NCBI RefSeq assembly: GCF_000003855.2
Contig: NW_003101671.1
Span: 910,072 to 974,071, forward strand
Direction of reading: 5' to 3'
Length of the DNA stretch: 64,000 nucleotides
DNA from: Blastomyces gilchristii SLH14081
Taxonomy: Eukaryota > Ascomycota > Eurotiomycetes > Onygenales > Ajellomycetaceae
Part shown: positions 11,515 through 22,944 of the stretch, one piece after another
Numbering within the stretch: position 1 is the first letter of the stretch
Layout of the letters: each line of letters opens with the position of its first letter
Program-made: the position numbers and the translations under genes
The notes under the pieces: generated by a model
Database searches by the model: none
What the model saw: only the letters and a program-made list of their open reading frames with translations
Told to the model about the DNA's origin: nothing

Positions 11515-11604
11515 TAGTTTAAAAGAGAGTTTTAAGAGTTTTAAGTTAATTAGCTTTTCTAATAGTAGAGTACTGATAATAACTGAGCTTTCTTATCTCA
11601 GTAG

Positions 11605-12126
11605 TCTATAGAAACTATATATAAGTTAAGTAAGTTAAGTAGTATATAATTAGAGTAGATGTAGTAATTATTAACATCTTTTCTTACTATACTATCTCAT
11701 TAATTACACTGTTATCATTTCACTCATTTTATCTTAATTCTTTCAAAAACATAATAATAATTAATTACATTAATCAGACTCTGATTTTCTTATTAGAAAA
11801 AGTACCTGTATAATAATAACTATAAAAAATCAACAGATAGATACAAAATTCATTAATATACTATATTAGTATTATCTTAGTCTTTCTTAATCTCTTCTAA
11901 ATTAATCTTCATAATAAATTTTTTAAATACTGATCTTATTAACAGCTTGATAAGATTAGCAGCTATATTAACTGTGAAATTAATATGTTTTATCATAATA
12001 CATTTCTTCTTAATCAGATTTTAGAAAATATAATATCTTATCTCAATATAATATAATTGTTATATTAGAGATTTCTCTTTTACTAAATTTATAACAGATC
12101 TATGTTGAAAAGATCAGTATTAAATA
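11605..12126 (-). mobile_element. Copia2-family 3'-end fragment
   Basis: The stretch aligns to 34260-34760 of Copia2: part of the LTR (GTAGTAATTATTAACA for GTAGTAATCATCAACA), the adjacent 3' region, and the C-terminal RNase H coding part on the minus strand. It is far more mutated than Copia2 and includes many CpA-to-TpA changes, so it is probably an older copy. The left edge abuts the inverted array and the right edge is cut by the LINE tail. Confidence 0.65.
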
Positions 12127-12705
12127 TATTATTATTATTATTATTATTCTATTATAGATATATATAGTCAGAGACTATGATATCTACCTGAAAACTTTTA
12201 GTTCTCAGAGTTTTTCTAATATCTATAAAGTTAACTATTATACATTTGTAAATTTCAGATATGCAAAATCAGAAAATTTCAGCTCAGAATATAAAAACTC
12301 TTTATAAATTACAGTATTTTAACATCTTCTAATACTTTGAAATTATTTAGAAATATCATGATAAAAGAAAAGAGAACAAAGTTCTAAAAATAGATACATT
12401 AAATAAGTAGATAGAAAAGAATAGAAAAGAAAAAGTAAAGTAAAAAAAGACTATAATAAAATAAAAATATTAAAAGATAATGTATAGCTGTTTTAACAGA
12501 CTATATCTGATTAATTTTCATCTCTTCATATTCAGATATTTCTGAATTCAGTAATTTTCTTATAGCTGCTTGAGTTTCTGATAGAAAGTCTATTATGTAT
12601 TTCTATCTCAGTTGAGAATAAGAACCTTATATTTAATTAATTTAAATCATACTTCTCTTTCAATCTGACTCTGAGACTATTGTATAATACACAAGGTATT
12701 ATAAT

Positions 12706-13202
12706 TAGACTGGCCGCCGGGATCATGAATTTCATGTTTGATCTCATTTAATCTGATTTCATACATTTCTTGGCATGAATCCCGCTGGGACTAATCATCA
12801 AAAAAACATGCAAAGTGACTATTCATCAGATCTCAAAATGAAACCATGACTTAGAAAGAATAAGAAAGTGATCTCATTTAATCTCATTTAGTCTCATTCT
12901 TAGTATAAAGTTACTATTTTTAGACATTTTAAGGTTTTTTTTAGACTATTTTTAATTTTTTAAAAAGTAACGCTTTTTAGTAACACTCAAATGAGATTTA
13001 AAGTCATTTAAAGCAATAAAAAGCATTTAAATAAAATCATGATCTCATTTGGAAAATGTGATAAGAGTAGACAGTAAGTCTCACTGAGACAGTATGAGAC
13101 TACTATCTAATCTTAAAATCATGTAATGAGATTAATCAAATTGATAATAAGACTGTCAAATATGCTGGTTCTGATCTCAGACACGATCACACGGCTAGTC
13201 TT
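12706..13202 (-). mobile_element. hAT-like MITE copy 3 (complete, reversed)
   Basis: This 497 bp copy reads TAGACTGGCCGCCGG at its left end (the other terminus of the family) and ends in a damaged TAGTCTT. The 8 bp duplication is ATTATAAT (12698-12705) against ATTACAAT (13203-13210), one transition apart. It is inserted in the LINE. Confidence 0.8.
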
Positions 13203-13299
13203 ATTACAATATACTTAGGATTTTTATTTACATTGCAGAATGAGTCTTTTGTTAAATAAAATCTATTATCAAATCTTTGTATATAAGATTCAAAATAAT

Positions 13300-16200
13300 T
13301 ATATTCTAGTTTCAGCTGAATTATAGATAAGAATATTTTCTTTTTACATTTAATTAAACAAGATTTTCACTTAAGTTTTGTTTTAAATCTTGAATAATGT
13401 ATACTCTTCTTTTATTTCTGCCAGCTTTTATTTCATTTATCTAAACAAGATTCTTTTATGTTTCTCTTTATAAAAGATCAGAACACTGTTTTTTGAATAT
13501 ATCTGCTTAATTCTGAACTCTTTTTTGCAGCTGAATCAGTCAATTCATTATCATGAATATTAATATAAGCAGAAACTTAGTACAGATGAATTATCAGTTT
13601 TAATATTCTTCTCTTTTGATTTTTCAAAACAGAATTTAAAATCAGTTCAAGATTCATTTAATCATTATAAATCTGACTATTTCTAGGTCTTTTTAAAGTA
13701 GCTTGACTATTAGAGAATATTCATGTCTCTTTTAAACTATTTTCTCTTTTATAAGATTTTATTTCAATGAGTTTGAAAGCTTTCAGTATTATAAATAGTT
13801 CAGTAATAAAGACTTCAGATTCACAGTCTAAATTTCAGAAATCTGAGATAAAATTGATATTATCTTCAGTATAAGCAATGTCTGTATCTAATCTGTTCAG
13901 ATTCTCATTTTCTGAGTTATCTGAGTAAATCAGAATAGAGTCTTTTATATTGATTGTAGAGATCTTCTTCAAATACTGTTTATATTCTCTCTCTTTAGAT
14001 AGTTCACTTATTTACAAGTCTATAAGAGATTCAAGCTTTTCTCTTCAGAGAGATATCTTCTTATAATTAACTTTCACAATATTTAATGAAGAAAATTGAT
14101 TTTTAATCAGTGAACATAGTCTATATAGTTGAGAGAATATTTTTCTTAAAGAATTATTTTCATTTCAATCAAGAAATCTATTTCAATTCAGTTTATTTTC
14201 TGAGTTAATTAATAGAAATGAGAAAGAGACTCTTTCTCTGATTATATAATTTAAGCTCATCTTTATAACTCTCAGAGCATAATTCATACAGGCCTTTTCA
14301 AATCTAATAGTAGAAGAAGGAATTGAAGCTTTAATTTTCATTGCTTTAATAGAAGATGATTTAAATACTTTCAGAATTCTTCTCAGAGCTCTGTTTTACA
14401 GACTTTGAAATAGTTCAGTGAAATTTTCTTAATTATTTCACTAAACTTGAACTTTATAATCAGCTACTGAGATGATACAGACTATGTATAACTATCTCAT
14501 AGTCTGGAAGAATAGATCTCTCTCTGTATTTAATAGTCTGATTATGCTATTTAATAGTCTTTCTGCCTCAATAGTTCTTTGTTGAATATGATATTTAAAA
14601 TTCAACTTAGAGTTTAATCATACTTCTAATCATTTGACATTTAAACTCAGTTTAATCTCTCTATTTAAAAGAGTTAGATATAGTTCTTTCTCATTGAATC
14701 TAGAAAAGAAATGAATTAACTCAGTTTTATTCATATTAAATTGAATTTAATTGATATCTGCTCTAATAAAGATTTTCTTTACTGCTTTTTCAATCACTTT
14801 CAAATTCTCTCTGATTATTTTTGAGCTGTAGACTAGAACAATATCATTCATATAACTCAGAGATCACACTATTTTCATATCTCTATTCTTGAATAGATAT
14901 GCAGTATATATTACAAATAAAATGAGTGAAATTGAAGATTCTTACAGTACTTCTATTTTTATCTCAGTCTTATATTATTTCATCTCATCAAAGAATAGTT
15001 ATATAATTCTTTTAGATATAAAGCAGTTAACTCATTTTATTAGAGAAAGTGACAGTTTAAACATCTTCAAAGTCTCAATCATCTTTGACTTTGAAACATG
15101 ATCAAATGCATCTTTTATATCAATAAAAACTGCAGTGAAGACCAGATCTTTATATTTTACTATTTGAATATTATAAATAACTGAGAGAACAGTGTTAATT
15201 ACAGAGTATTATTTTCTATCTTTCATTTATTCACTAAATAGAAGAGAATCACTAACAGAGCTTATAAAAGATAGTCTAGTAGCTATTATCTTTTCTAAAA
15301 TCTTTCTCAGACAGTTCAATAGAGATATTACTCTATATAACTTAGAAATTAAAGCTTTTCTATTAGGTTTTGCAAGAATCACTTCAGTGGCTTCTCTTCA
15401 GCATTCAGAGTAATAATCATTTTTCAAGAGATTGAGAAAGAGCTTAAAATATTCATTCTTTAAGTAGAAATATGTATTTTAAATGATTAAGTGATTAATT
15501 GAATCAGGCTCTGCAGCAGTTTTAATTGAACTTGAGAAGATAGCTGACTCTAGTTCATCTCATGTAAGTTCAGATCATTTTCAGTTATTCTCATCAATAT
15601 AGTTATAGAGTAATATATTCTCTTTCTCTGAATCTGAATCTGATGAGTTTTGAAAGAGACTTCTCATAAAAGCTTAACATTTTGTCTCAAAAGAATCTGC
15701 TGTATATGATTCATTCTGAAACTCATATTTCAAGACTGAAAGTTATGCTACACTTCTTATTTTAGTATAGTTAAAGACTTTAAAAACTTCTTTTTCTTAT
15801 ACTTCTTTAAGAAATTTGTTTCAGCAGTCTGTTTTAGCTCTTTTAATATCTGAAAAATATTCATTTCTGATATCTTTGAACTCTTTATCAGATATTACAT
15901 CATTCTTTCAATCTCTTCTAGCAGTGACTAATTGTTTTCTTTTAAATGTGATATTCTCATTTTATTAAGATTTGAAACACTCAGAAGACTTCTTCTTGAA
16001 AATATTATCTCTAATACTTGTTAGAATAATAGATATAAACAGCTTTACTCTATTCTCAAGCAGTTCATTTGAGATATCTTGACTGAGATTTCAATGGAGC
16101 TTACTCTGCTTTTCAGATTTTAGCAGTTTTATACTTTCTTCAACTGCTTTTCAATCAGATTTTTCAAAGATGTACTGATTAGAGAGAAGAGGATTTTCAC

Positions 16201-16515
16201 TTATTTATTTTTCACTCAGTTCAATATTAAATTGAATACTTCTATAATCTGATTCTGATGTCTCATTTGAATCAATAAACCAGTTTATAAGTTTTTTTTC
16301 AATTAGATTTTATGACATGAAGATTAGATCTATAATAGATTTTTATTTCATATCTTTTCTAAAGAATGTTTGTTGATCAGACTTATTAACTAAATCTATT
16401 AAATGCTTAAAAGTTTATTTAACTAGTTCATCTGCTCTTACTACTCTTTCACATTCTGAATTTTATTAGAAATAATGTGTATTGAAATCTTCTGCAATTA
16501 TAGAGTTTTTTAATG
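13300..16515 (-). pseudogene. LINE ORF2 (endonuclease-RT-RNase H), dead
   Basis: Minus-strand translation gives the C-terminal part of an APE-type endonuclease near 16515-16150 (IIAEDFNTH for the usual AGDFN.H, then SIIDLIF). A reverse transcriptase follows with SSISLILFVIYTAYLF and the catalytic SYMNDIVLVY near 14835-14860, where the first Asp of DD has become Asn. RNase H comes next, with LIYSDNSE near 13911-13930 and SEVFITEL further on. Many stops interrupt it. The order endonuclease-RT-RNase H points to a Tad1/I-group LINE. Confidence 0.75.
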
Positions 16516-16692
16516 AAGTTATGTTTAAAGTGTAATTTTAAAGTCAAGAGTATAAAATATCTAGATTTTATCATGAAAGCTAATAAGAGAATCTGATTGA
16601 ATTCTGAGAAAATCTTTACTATTCTTGAATAAGAAGCTTTATGTACTGTGAAGAATGTACAAAGCTTCATCAAATTTACTAACTTCTATCAG

Positions 16693-16795
16693 CTTAGTGA
16701 TGTAGTGGTTAACTATGCTACTATGAAGCCTCAATTAGCGGCCTTTCTCTCAGGGAATGAATGTTAAGAGAGAGCAGGTTTAAACTCTGTGAGAG
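16693..16795 (+). promoter_or_regulatory. tRNA-like head with Pol III boxes A and B
   Basis: Box A-like TAGTGGTTAACTATGC and box B-like GGTTTAAACTC (expected GGTTCGAAACTC type, with transitions) are about 50 bp apart. The acceptor stem is not conserved, so this is a promoter relic of a SINE and not a tRNA gene. Confidence 0.6.
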
Positions 16796-17768
16796 TCATC
16801 TTACTCACAGCTTTCACTGTTAAGTTATAAAACAGTACTGAGAACTCTCAAGTATACTATAGTGAATTATTATCAAGTTTAAGATATTCACTCTAAGAGT
16901 TTCTGAGTGCTAATTCTCACTGATCTTAGAGTTAACAGTCTCTCAGATACTTCAAGTTAGATCAGTACTAGAGTGATTGAAATCTAGAGTATCTGCAGAG
17001 TAGTGAATTATTATTAAGCTTAACTAATCAGATCTCATTTCTCTCACTCTAGATATTTATTTCTGAGAAATTGATATTTAAAAACTATTTAATTAGAACA
17101 CTCTGAGTCTAGTAAGAATCTAAATAAGATGAGATCTAGACACTCTTAATAGATAATTAGTATAAGTAAGATCATGATAATCAATTGATAGGCTCAAATA
17201 CTGAGATTAACAGCTGAAAGATTAGAGACTTAACTAGAATTGAATAACTCTGATATTATTCTTAATGAGAATCTCACTTATAAATAAGCTAGTTATAGAA
17301 GCTAGCTGAGTGATAACTCTTTAGAGAGAATGATAATTCCTGAAGCAGATCTGAGAGAACAGAGACAGTGATCAGTTATATAGAGTGTTAAAATATATAT
17401 ATAGCTTAAGATGTAAACTGTAGAGATCTTATTCTATAGATCTCTCTTTACTGTACTTTTTTCTTTTCTGTTCTTTTCTATCTACTTATTTAATTTGTCT
17501 ATCTTTAAGAGTGTGTTCTTATTTCTTTTGTCATGATATTTTCAAATGATTTCAAAGTATTAGAAGATGTTAAAATACTACAATTTATAAAGAGTTTTTA
17601 TATTCTGAGCTGAAATTTTCTGATTTTACATATCTGAAATTGATAAATGTATAATAGTTAACTCTATAGATATTAGAAAAACTCTGAGAACTCAAAGTTC
17701 TCAGATAGATATTATAGTCTCTGACTGTATATATCTATAATTGAAGAATAATAATAATAATAATACTC
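16693..17768 (+). mobile_element. Long tRNA-headed SINE sharing its 3' end with the LINE
   Basis: This ~1076 bp element is inserted in B2 with an 11 bp duplication, ACTTCTATCAG (16682-16692 and 17769-17779). The head (16693-16795) is tRNA-like: GATGTAGTGGTTAACTATGC resembles a D-arm/box A, and GCAGGTTTAAACTCTGT forms a five-pair T-arm with a box B-like loop. A hairpin (TCTCTC...GAGAGA) sits where a variable arm would be. The last ~330 bp (17440-17763) match the LINE 3' end and finish in (AAT)n. This is the classic SINE that borrows a LINE tail, but at over 1 kb it is unusually long. The body (16800-17440) is not recognised. Confidence 0.75.
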
Positions 17769-17779
17769 ACTTCTATCAG

Positions 17780-19715
17780 TGATTTATACATAACTTCTCA
17801 GATATTATGAAATCACTTACAGAACTTATCAAGAAGAACTCAGTATTTTAATAATCAGTGAACACTGAAGCTGCATTTACATAGATAAAGAAGATATTCA
17901 TTAATATCTCTCTATTAATAATATTTAACTCTGATTATGAAATAGTTATTGAAGCTGACTTCTCTGACTATATTACAGAGAGAGCTATATTATAATATAA
18001 TAATAAAAATATCTTATAATCATGCCTCTTTATATCTAAGAAACTGAGTCTCATTAAATGCAATTATGAAATCTATGATAAGAAACTTCTCACAATAGTA
18101 TACTATTTAGAAGAATGAGACTTTGAACTTCAAAGTATCTCTAACTTTAAGATAATCATAGATTATAAGAATCTCAAGTATTTCACAATCACCTGCAAGA
18201 TTACTGAATGACAGATGTGATAATTCAAGCTATTAAGCTGTTTCTATTTCACTATACACTACCGTCTCAGCAGCTAGAGGTCAATGACAGATACTCTCTT
18301 ATAATGAGAGTAAGATATATTATCTGATGTAACAGACACTCACTGAATGAACTGAGAGTATCAGCTCACGAATTCAAAGATACTAGTTAATTATGATGAA
18401 ATAACTCATGATACTATACATACTTCTCTGATTAGAACACTCTCTCTCTGAATTATCACTGATACACTCTGTCTCTGAACTGCTACTAATATTTCAACTT
18501 CTTCTGAATCTATGCTGAATGAGCTGTGATGTATAACAGCTGAAACTGATGAACTTCTCTAAGCACTCACTGAAGCAGTATGTCAAGAAGCATTCTGATT
18601 CTCCTCAGAAGTATATAAAGACTGATATCTTAGAATGCTCAATTAATGATAATAATACTCTGTGATTTTATAAATAACACTGAGTTTCTCAGTCTGAATC
18701 TCTACACACCCGGATAATACAAGAGATGTATGATTTGTGTATAATCAGTTATTCAGATTGTGAACAACTGTATTAAATAATCTCTCAAGAATTCTACTGA
18801 TCTGAGATCTGAAACAGTATCATATACTTTGTCTAAAACTGCAACTATTGTTTCTCTATTATCTTATAAAAGAATCATAGAAAAGATCTACTGAAATTAC
18901 TCAATATCTCTGATAAAATCTGATGAGATATGATAATTAACTTTACTATTAATCTCTCTGAGAGTAATAGTTATAAGAATATTCTGATCATCATTGACTG
19001 ATTGAGTAAAGATATAATATTGAAATCTTATAATAAGATAAATACTGAATGAGTCACTGAAGCCTTTCTACAGAGTCTGTTCTATTAAATGCATGAATTA
19101 CTAAGATCTATAGTATCAGATTAAGACTGTAAATTTACAAGTACTCTCTGAACAAGAATCTGTCAAGTTCTCAAGATTATATACTGTTTATTAACTGCTT
19201 ATCACTCTGAGACTGATGATGTATTAGAACAGATAATTCAGACTATAGAGAATTATCTTTATAAGTTCTATAACTACTTATAAGATGATTGGTATAATCT
19301 TCTTCTATACACAGAGATTATCATCAATGACTGAGATACTGTTTTAACAGATGTAAGCCTGTTCTTTCTTACACACAGTTATTATATGAAAGTGTTGAAT
19401 CTTCTAGAGATTACACAGTTCACACTGAACCTCTACAGTCTGATTCAGATCATTGATAATATAGTAACAAAGCTTTAAGATATCTGTAACTGAGTAGAAG
19501 TCTTCATGATAAGTACTAAACAAGATCAAGAGAACTAAATTAATATTCACTGAGATCTCACTGAGTAATATAAAATAGAAGATCTGATGTGATTGAATCT
19601 TAAGAATATATGAATCATATATCTGTCTTATACACTAAACTACTGCTATGTTAAATACAAAGTGATAGAAGTTCTAGACAGTCACAATTACTGTCTTAAC
19701 ATATTATCAGAAATT
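17780..19715 (+). pseudogene. Gypsy B2 pol: RNase H and integrase part, dead
   Basis: Plus-strand translation includes IVIEADFSDYITERAI, LFISKKLSLIKCNYEIYDKK and LLTIVYYLEE near 17930-18115. These are the Ty3 RNase H block (E.D.SD...G, FFSKKL.P.E.NYEIYDKELL). Integrase-like sequence follows to 19715, where A1 is inserted (left copy of the AATT duplication at 19712-19715). Multiple TGA and TAG stops interrupt it. Confidence 0.7.
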
Positions 19716-19881
19716 TGTGATTCAAAGATTACTTAAGCCAGCGTATGATTACAGGCGTACGCGGCTTCTTATATACTGTACACTAAATTAATTGGTGGCT
19801 GCTATGGCCTCTTTACATTCATAAGCAAGTTCAGAAGCAGCTGTGTTATTATTCAGTGATTGTATATTCTTCTGAATTACA
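19716..19881 (-). repeat. Gypsy A1 3' LTR
   Basis: This 166 bp LTR has plus-strand edges TGTGATTCAAAG and GAATTACA, matching the A2 LTR in reverse complement (TGTGGTTC...GAAACACA). The inner part retains a clean patch (GGCGTACGCGGC near 19754). Confidence 0.85.
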
Positions 19882-20198
19882 TTCTCTCTCATCAGATTCA
19901 GTCACACTCATGTAATCATGATATATACTCTAGCTTCATGTGAATTAGTGTGCTACTAGTGTTCACAATCATGTGATCTATCTCTGATTCAGCTAGTATT
20001 CTGTATACATTCTCACAAAGAAACTCTTACTATATTACATCACTTATTCACTAACTTTTTCTATTCTTCAATCATCTTCTTCATCATCATCATCATTGAA
20101 TGTTATTATCTTATTTAAGATTTCTGCCTCTTCTCTCATTTAACACCTTCTATCTGTTATTTATTTATCATATTGTATGCATTTCTGATGATGATCTC

Positions 20199-20703
20199 TA
20201 GACTGACTGTGTGACCGTGTCTGAGACCAGGATCAGATTTTTTAATAGTTTCATTATCAATTTGACTGATCTCATTACACAGTTTTAACATTAAATAGTA
20301 GTTTCATACTGTCTCAGTGAGACTTACTGTCTACTCTTATCACATTTTTCAAATGAGATCATGATTTTCACTTCTCAATTTAAATTATTTTTATTGCTTT
20401 AAATGACTTTAAATCTCATTTAAGTGTTATCAAAAAGTGTTACTTTTTAAAAAATTAAAAATAGTCTAAAAAAACCTTAAAATGTCTAAAAATAGTAACT
20501 TTATGCCAAGAATGGAACTAAATGAGATCAAATGAGACCACTTTCTCATTTTTTTCAAGTCATGATTTCATTTTAAGATCTCATATATGGTCACTTTGCA
20601 TGTTTTTTTAATGACTAGTCCCAGCGGAATTCATGCCAAGAAATGTATGAGACCAGATCAAATGAGATTAAATGTGAAATTCATGATTCTGGCGGCCAGT
20701 CTA
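20199..20703 (+). mobile_element. hAT-like MITE copy 4 (complete)
   Basis: This 505 bp copy lies inside A1. The 8 bp flanks are ATGATCTC (20191-20198) and ATAGCCTC (20704-20711). All three differences are transitions, consistent with an original ATGGCCTC mutated differently on each side after insertion. The 65-codon frame overlapping its right end is a shadow. Confidence 0.8.
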
Positions 20704-20834
20704 ATAGCCTCTTATTTTCACAACAAGTGTTCTTGTAGTGCTCATACCAGGCAGTTTGTTAGCAGTAAGTGTAACGCGTTGTGAAATGTGATCAGGACTT
20801 GTTTATCTTCTAACAATTATCAGAATATATTACC

Positions 20835-22415
20835 ATGAATGATACATCTTCTTCATCTTCTCATACACTCTTGACTGTTTTTCTTCTCAGCAGACTTCTG
20901 ATCATGTTTTCTGACATGATTTTATGTGAACACAGATGCTGATGTTTGTTTTTATTCATGTAAAATCTTCACATGTTGACAGATCTGTGTCTGCTGATGA
21001 TAGTGAACATCTCAATGTTGAATCATTGATTGAAAACTTGAAGAACATGATAATGAAGCAATTGTCTGTGTCATGTATAGCTGGGTCTTCTGCATTTCTC
21101 TCTGCCTCTTTCTCTGTCACTCTTCTTTAATCTCTCATATCTGCCTCTGTGTCTGGTTCTCCTGCTTCTGCTACCTCTGTTCCCGCGACTTCTACTCTCA
21201 CTACTTCTGCTCTCTCTGCTTCTACTGTCTCTGCTTTCATTATCAACTCTCCTCATTTCAAGAAGATGTTGTATAGACTTAATAAACTATATTTCTCAGC
21301 ATATACACTCTCACTCTTCTTACTGATCTCTAAAACAATTTATTATATAAAGACTGTGTACAACACAACTATCTGAAGCTCAGTCACAGACACTGACTAT
21401 TATATTCATTTTAAATATTCATGATAGAATAATTATTCATTTATATCAGAGAATCACTTTCTCTCTTAACAGTGTTAAGATTATAAGTCTTTTCTTTTTT
21501 CATCTTTTCTTTCTGACACTGATTTTTTTGTTCTTAGAGGAAATCATTATGAGTTTTATTATGTATAAAGTCATGACATTCATGAATATTAAGAAACTTT
21601 TTATAATTATCAAATTCAATATTACAGGTACATTTGCTCTGATGAATATCTTTAGAATAATTGACTTATATCAGTCTATTCTCTGATATTTATTATCTGA
21701 CTTTGTGATGCAGGTGAAGAATATCTGTGTTTTCAGAAATAAGAATACAGATGTTATACTCTTTTACACTTACAGATGTGAGACTTGTACATCTTATCTA
21801 AGATATTATTATGAGAATGAGCTGTTCATATACTATGTTCTGCTTTCTGCATTCTCTCATGTCTCTCTCTTTCTTTCTGAGAAGCCTTGTGTATATTGTA
21901 ATTACATGTACAATTCTAAGATCAGTGAGTGTTCATTCAGTAATTATTATCTCTACTTTTACAGTTTCATATACTAACAATAGTTCTTAGTTGCTTTAGT
22001 GTCAGAGATTATTTTAATCAAAGATAATAACACTGCTGAGACTATCTTCTTCTGCTCTTAAGCTTCTTCTATCACTTTCTCTCTCTTCTCTATGAAGAAG
22101 ATTGTGTGCACACTGAGTTATAAGTGTTTAATCTCAGATGACTCTCACTGTTATTTATTTAGTTCTATATCTTCTTCTTCTTTTATTTCTTCTGTCTTTA
22201 TTTCTTCTGTCTTGACTTCTGATTCTGCAGATTCTGTACTCTTCTCTCATTTTTCTACTCATATATATACACATTTCTATATTGACATTTCAGTCAATCT
22301 TGTGATAAATGACATTAATATTGTACACAGAGCAGTAGAGAAATCAGAGACATATACAGTATTATTGCAAGAGCAGCTTGCAGCTCTTGAATTTCTTATA
22401 GATCTCAAGTTTTGA
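20835..22415 (+). pseudogene. Antisense accessory gene of Gypsy-A, DUF3716-like (A1 copy)
   Basis: This degenerate gene reads opposite to A1 gag-pol and is collinear with 58991-57394 of A2. It starts at ATGAATGATACATC (20835). A likely intron ends near 20935, with branch-like CTGAC at 20911 and acceptor CACAG. The next block (FVFIHVKSS, LNVESLIENLKNMIMKQ) is conserved with A2. A cysteine block at 21705-21977 keeps CETC and EKPCVYCNY..NSKISECSF. The end at 22092-22415 has INIVHRAVEKSETYTVLLQE, a short helical tail and stop TGA. The cysteine spacing resembles the fungal DUF3716 domain (recalled, not searched). Function is unknown. Confidence 0.6.
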
Positions 22416-22944
22416 GATTTTCTTTATTTTTAATGTTTTTCAGATGATGTGACATTGAAAATAGATTAAATATATAATGTATGAAAATGAATGAGATATA
22501 TATGATAACATTTGTCTTTTACAGCTGACTTTTACAGTTGATAATTAATTCATTATCTCTTCTCTTTTCTTACACTTTTTCTTTATCTGCTAGTCACTAC
22601 TCTTATACAATCTCTACATAATACAGTTTTCAGTGACTAGATTCAGCAGCTTTTATCTTTTGTAATTCTGTCTTATATATTATACTGTCTCTCTTCACCT
22701 GCTTAGATTACTATAGTGAATAGTCTATTGAAACTAATCTCATCTGATCTCTAAGTGTTCTCAGAGATTGAGATAACTTAATCTCACATATCTGTGAATG
22801 TTTCAGATGAGTCATTCTCTGTTATCTTCACAATTGAACTGATATAAATAGTTAAATCTAACTCTGAATTTCTTTTTCTTCTGTAATCTGACTCATATAT
22901 AAGTCTGCTACTCTGAGACTGCTCTTTACTGTGTTATATCTGCT

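Larger units (their letters stand above)
10081..11610. repeat. Inverted array of a ~335 bp unit
   Basis: A unit containing ATCTATAGACTACTGAGG, AAAAGAGCTCAGT, TCAGAACTCTTAAC and runs of AGTAACTTCTCTCAGTGAC starts at 10081 and again at 10415 (spacing 334 bp). The same sequence in reverse complement runs from 10525, with the matching block ending near 10613, 10953 and 11606. The arms (10081-10502 and 10525-10953) flank a 22 bp centre and form an imperfect palindrome of about 0.87 kb. The third right-hand unit is shortened and holds a SINE insertion at 11135. No coding capacity is visible. Confidence 0.75.
12127..16515 (-). mobile_element. Non-LTR retrotransposon (LINE), 5'-truncated
   Basis: A minus-strand LINE has its 3' end at 12127, marked by an (ATT)n tract (AAT on the element strand). 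Its ~350 bp 3' untranslated region ends like the long SINE at 17440-17763. Upstream, in element order, are endonuclease, reverse transcriptase and RNase H relics, typical of Tad1/I-like LINEs. It stops inside the endonuclease near 16515, so it is 5'-truncated. MITE copy 3 lies in it. Target duplications could not be identified. Confidence 0.75.

Noticed and set aside
12127..16515. LINE inserted in Gypsy B2 with a target duplication
   Set aside because: B2 sequence adjoins the LINE only on the right; the left neighbour is a Copia fragment and no matching duplication was found.
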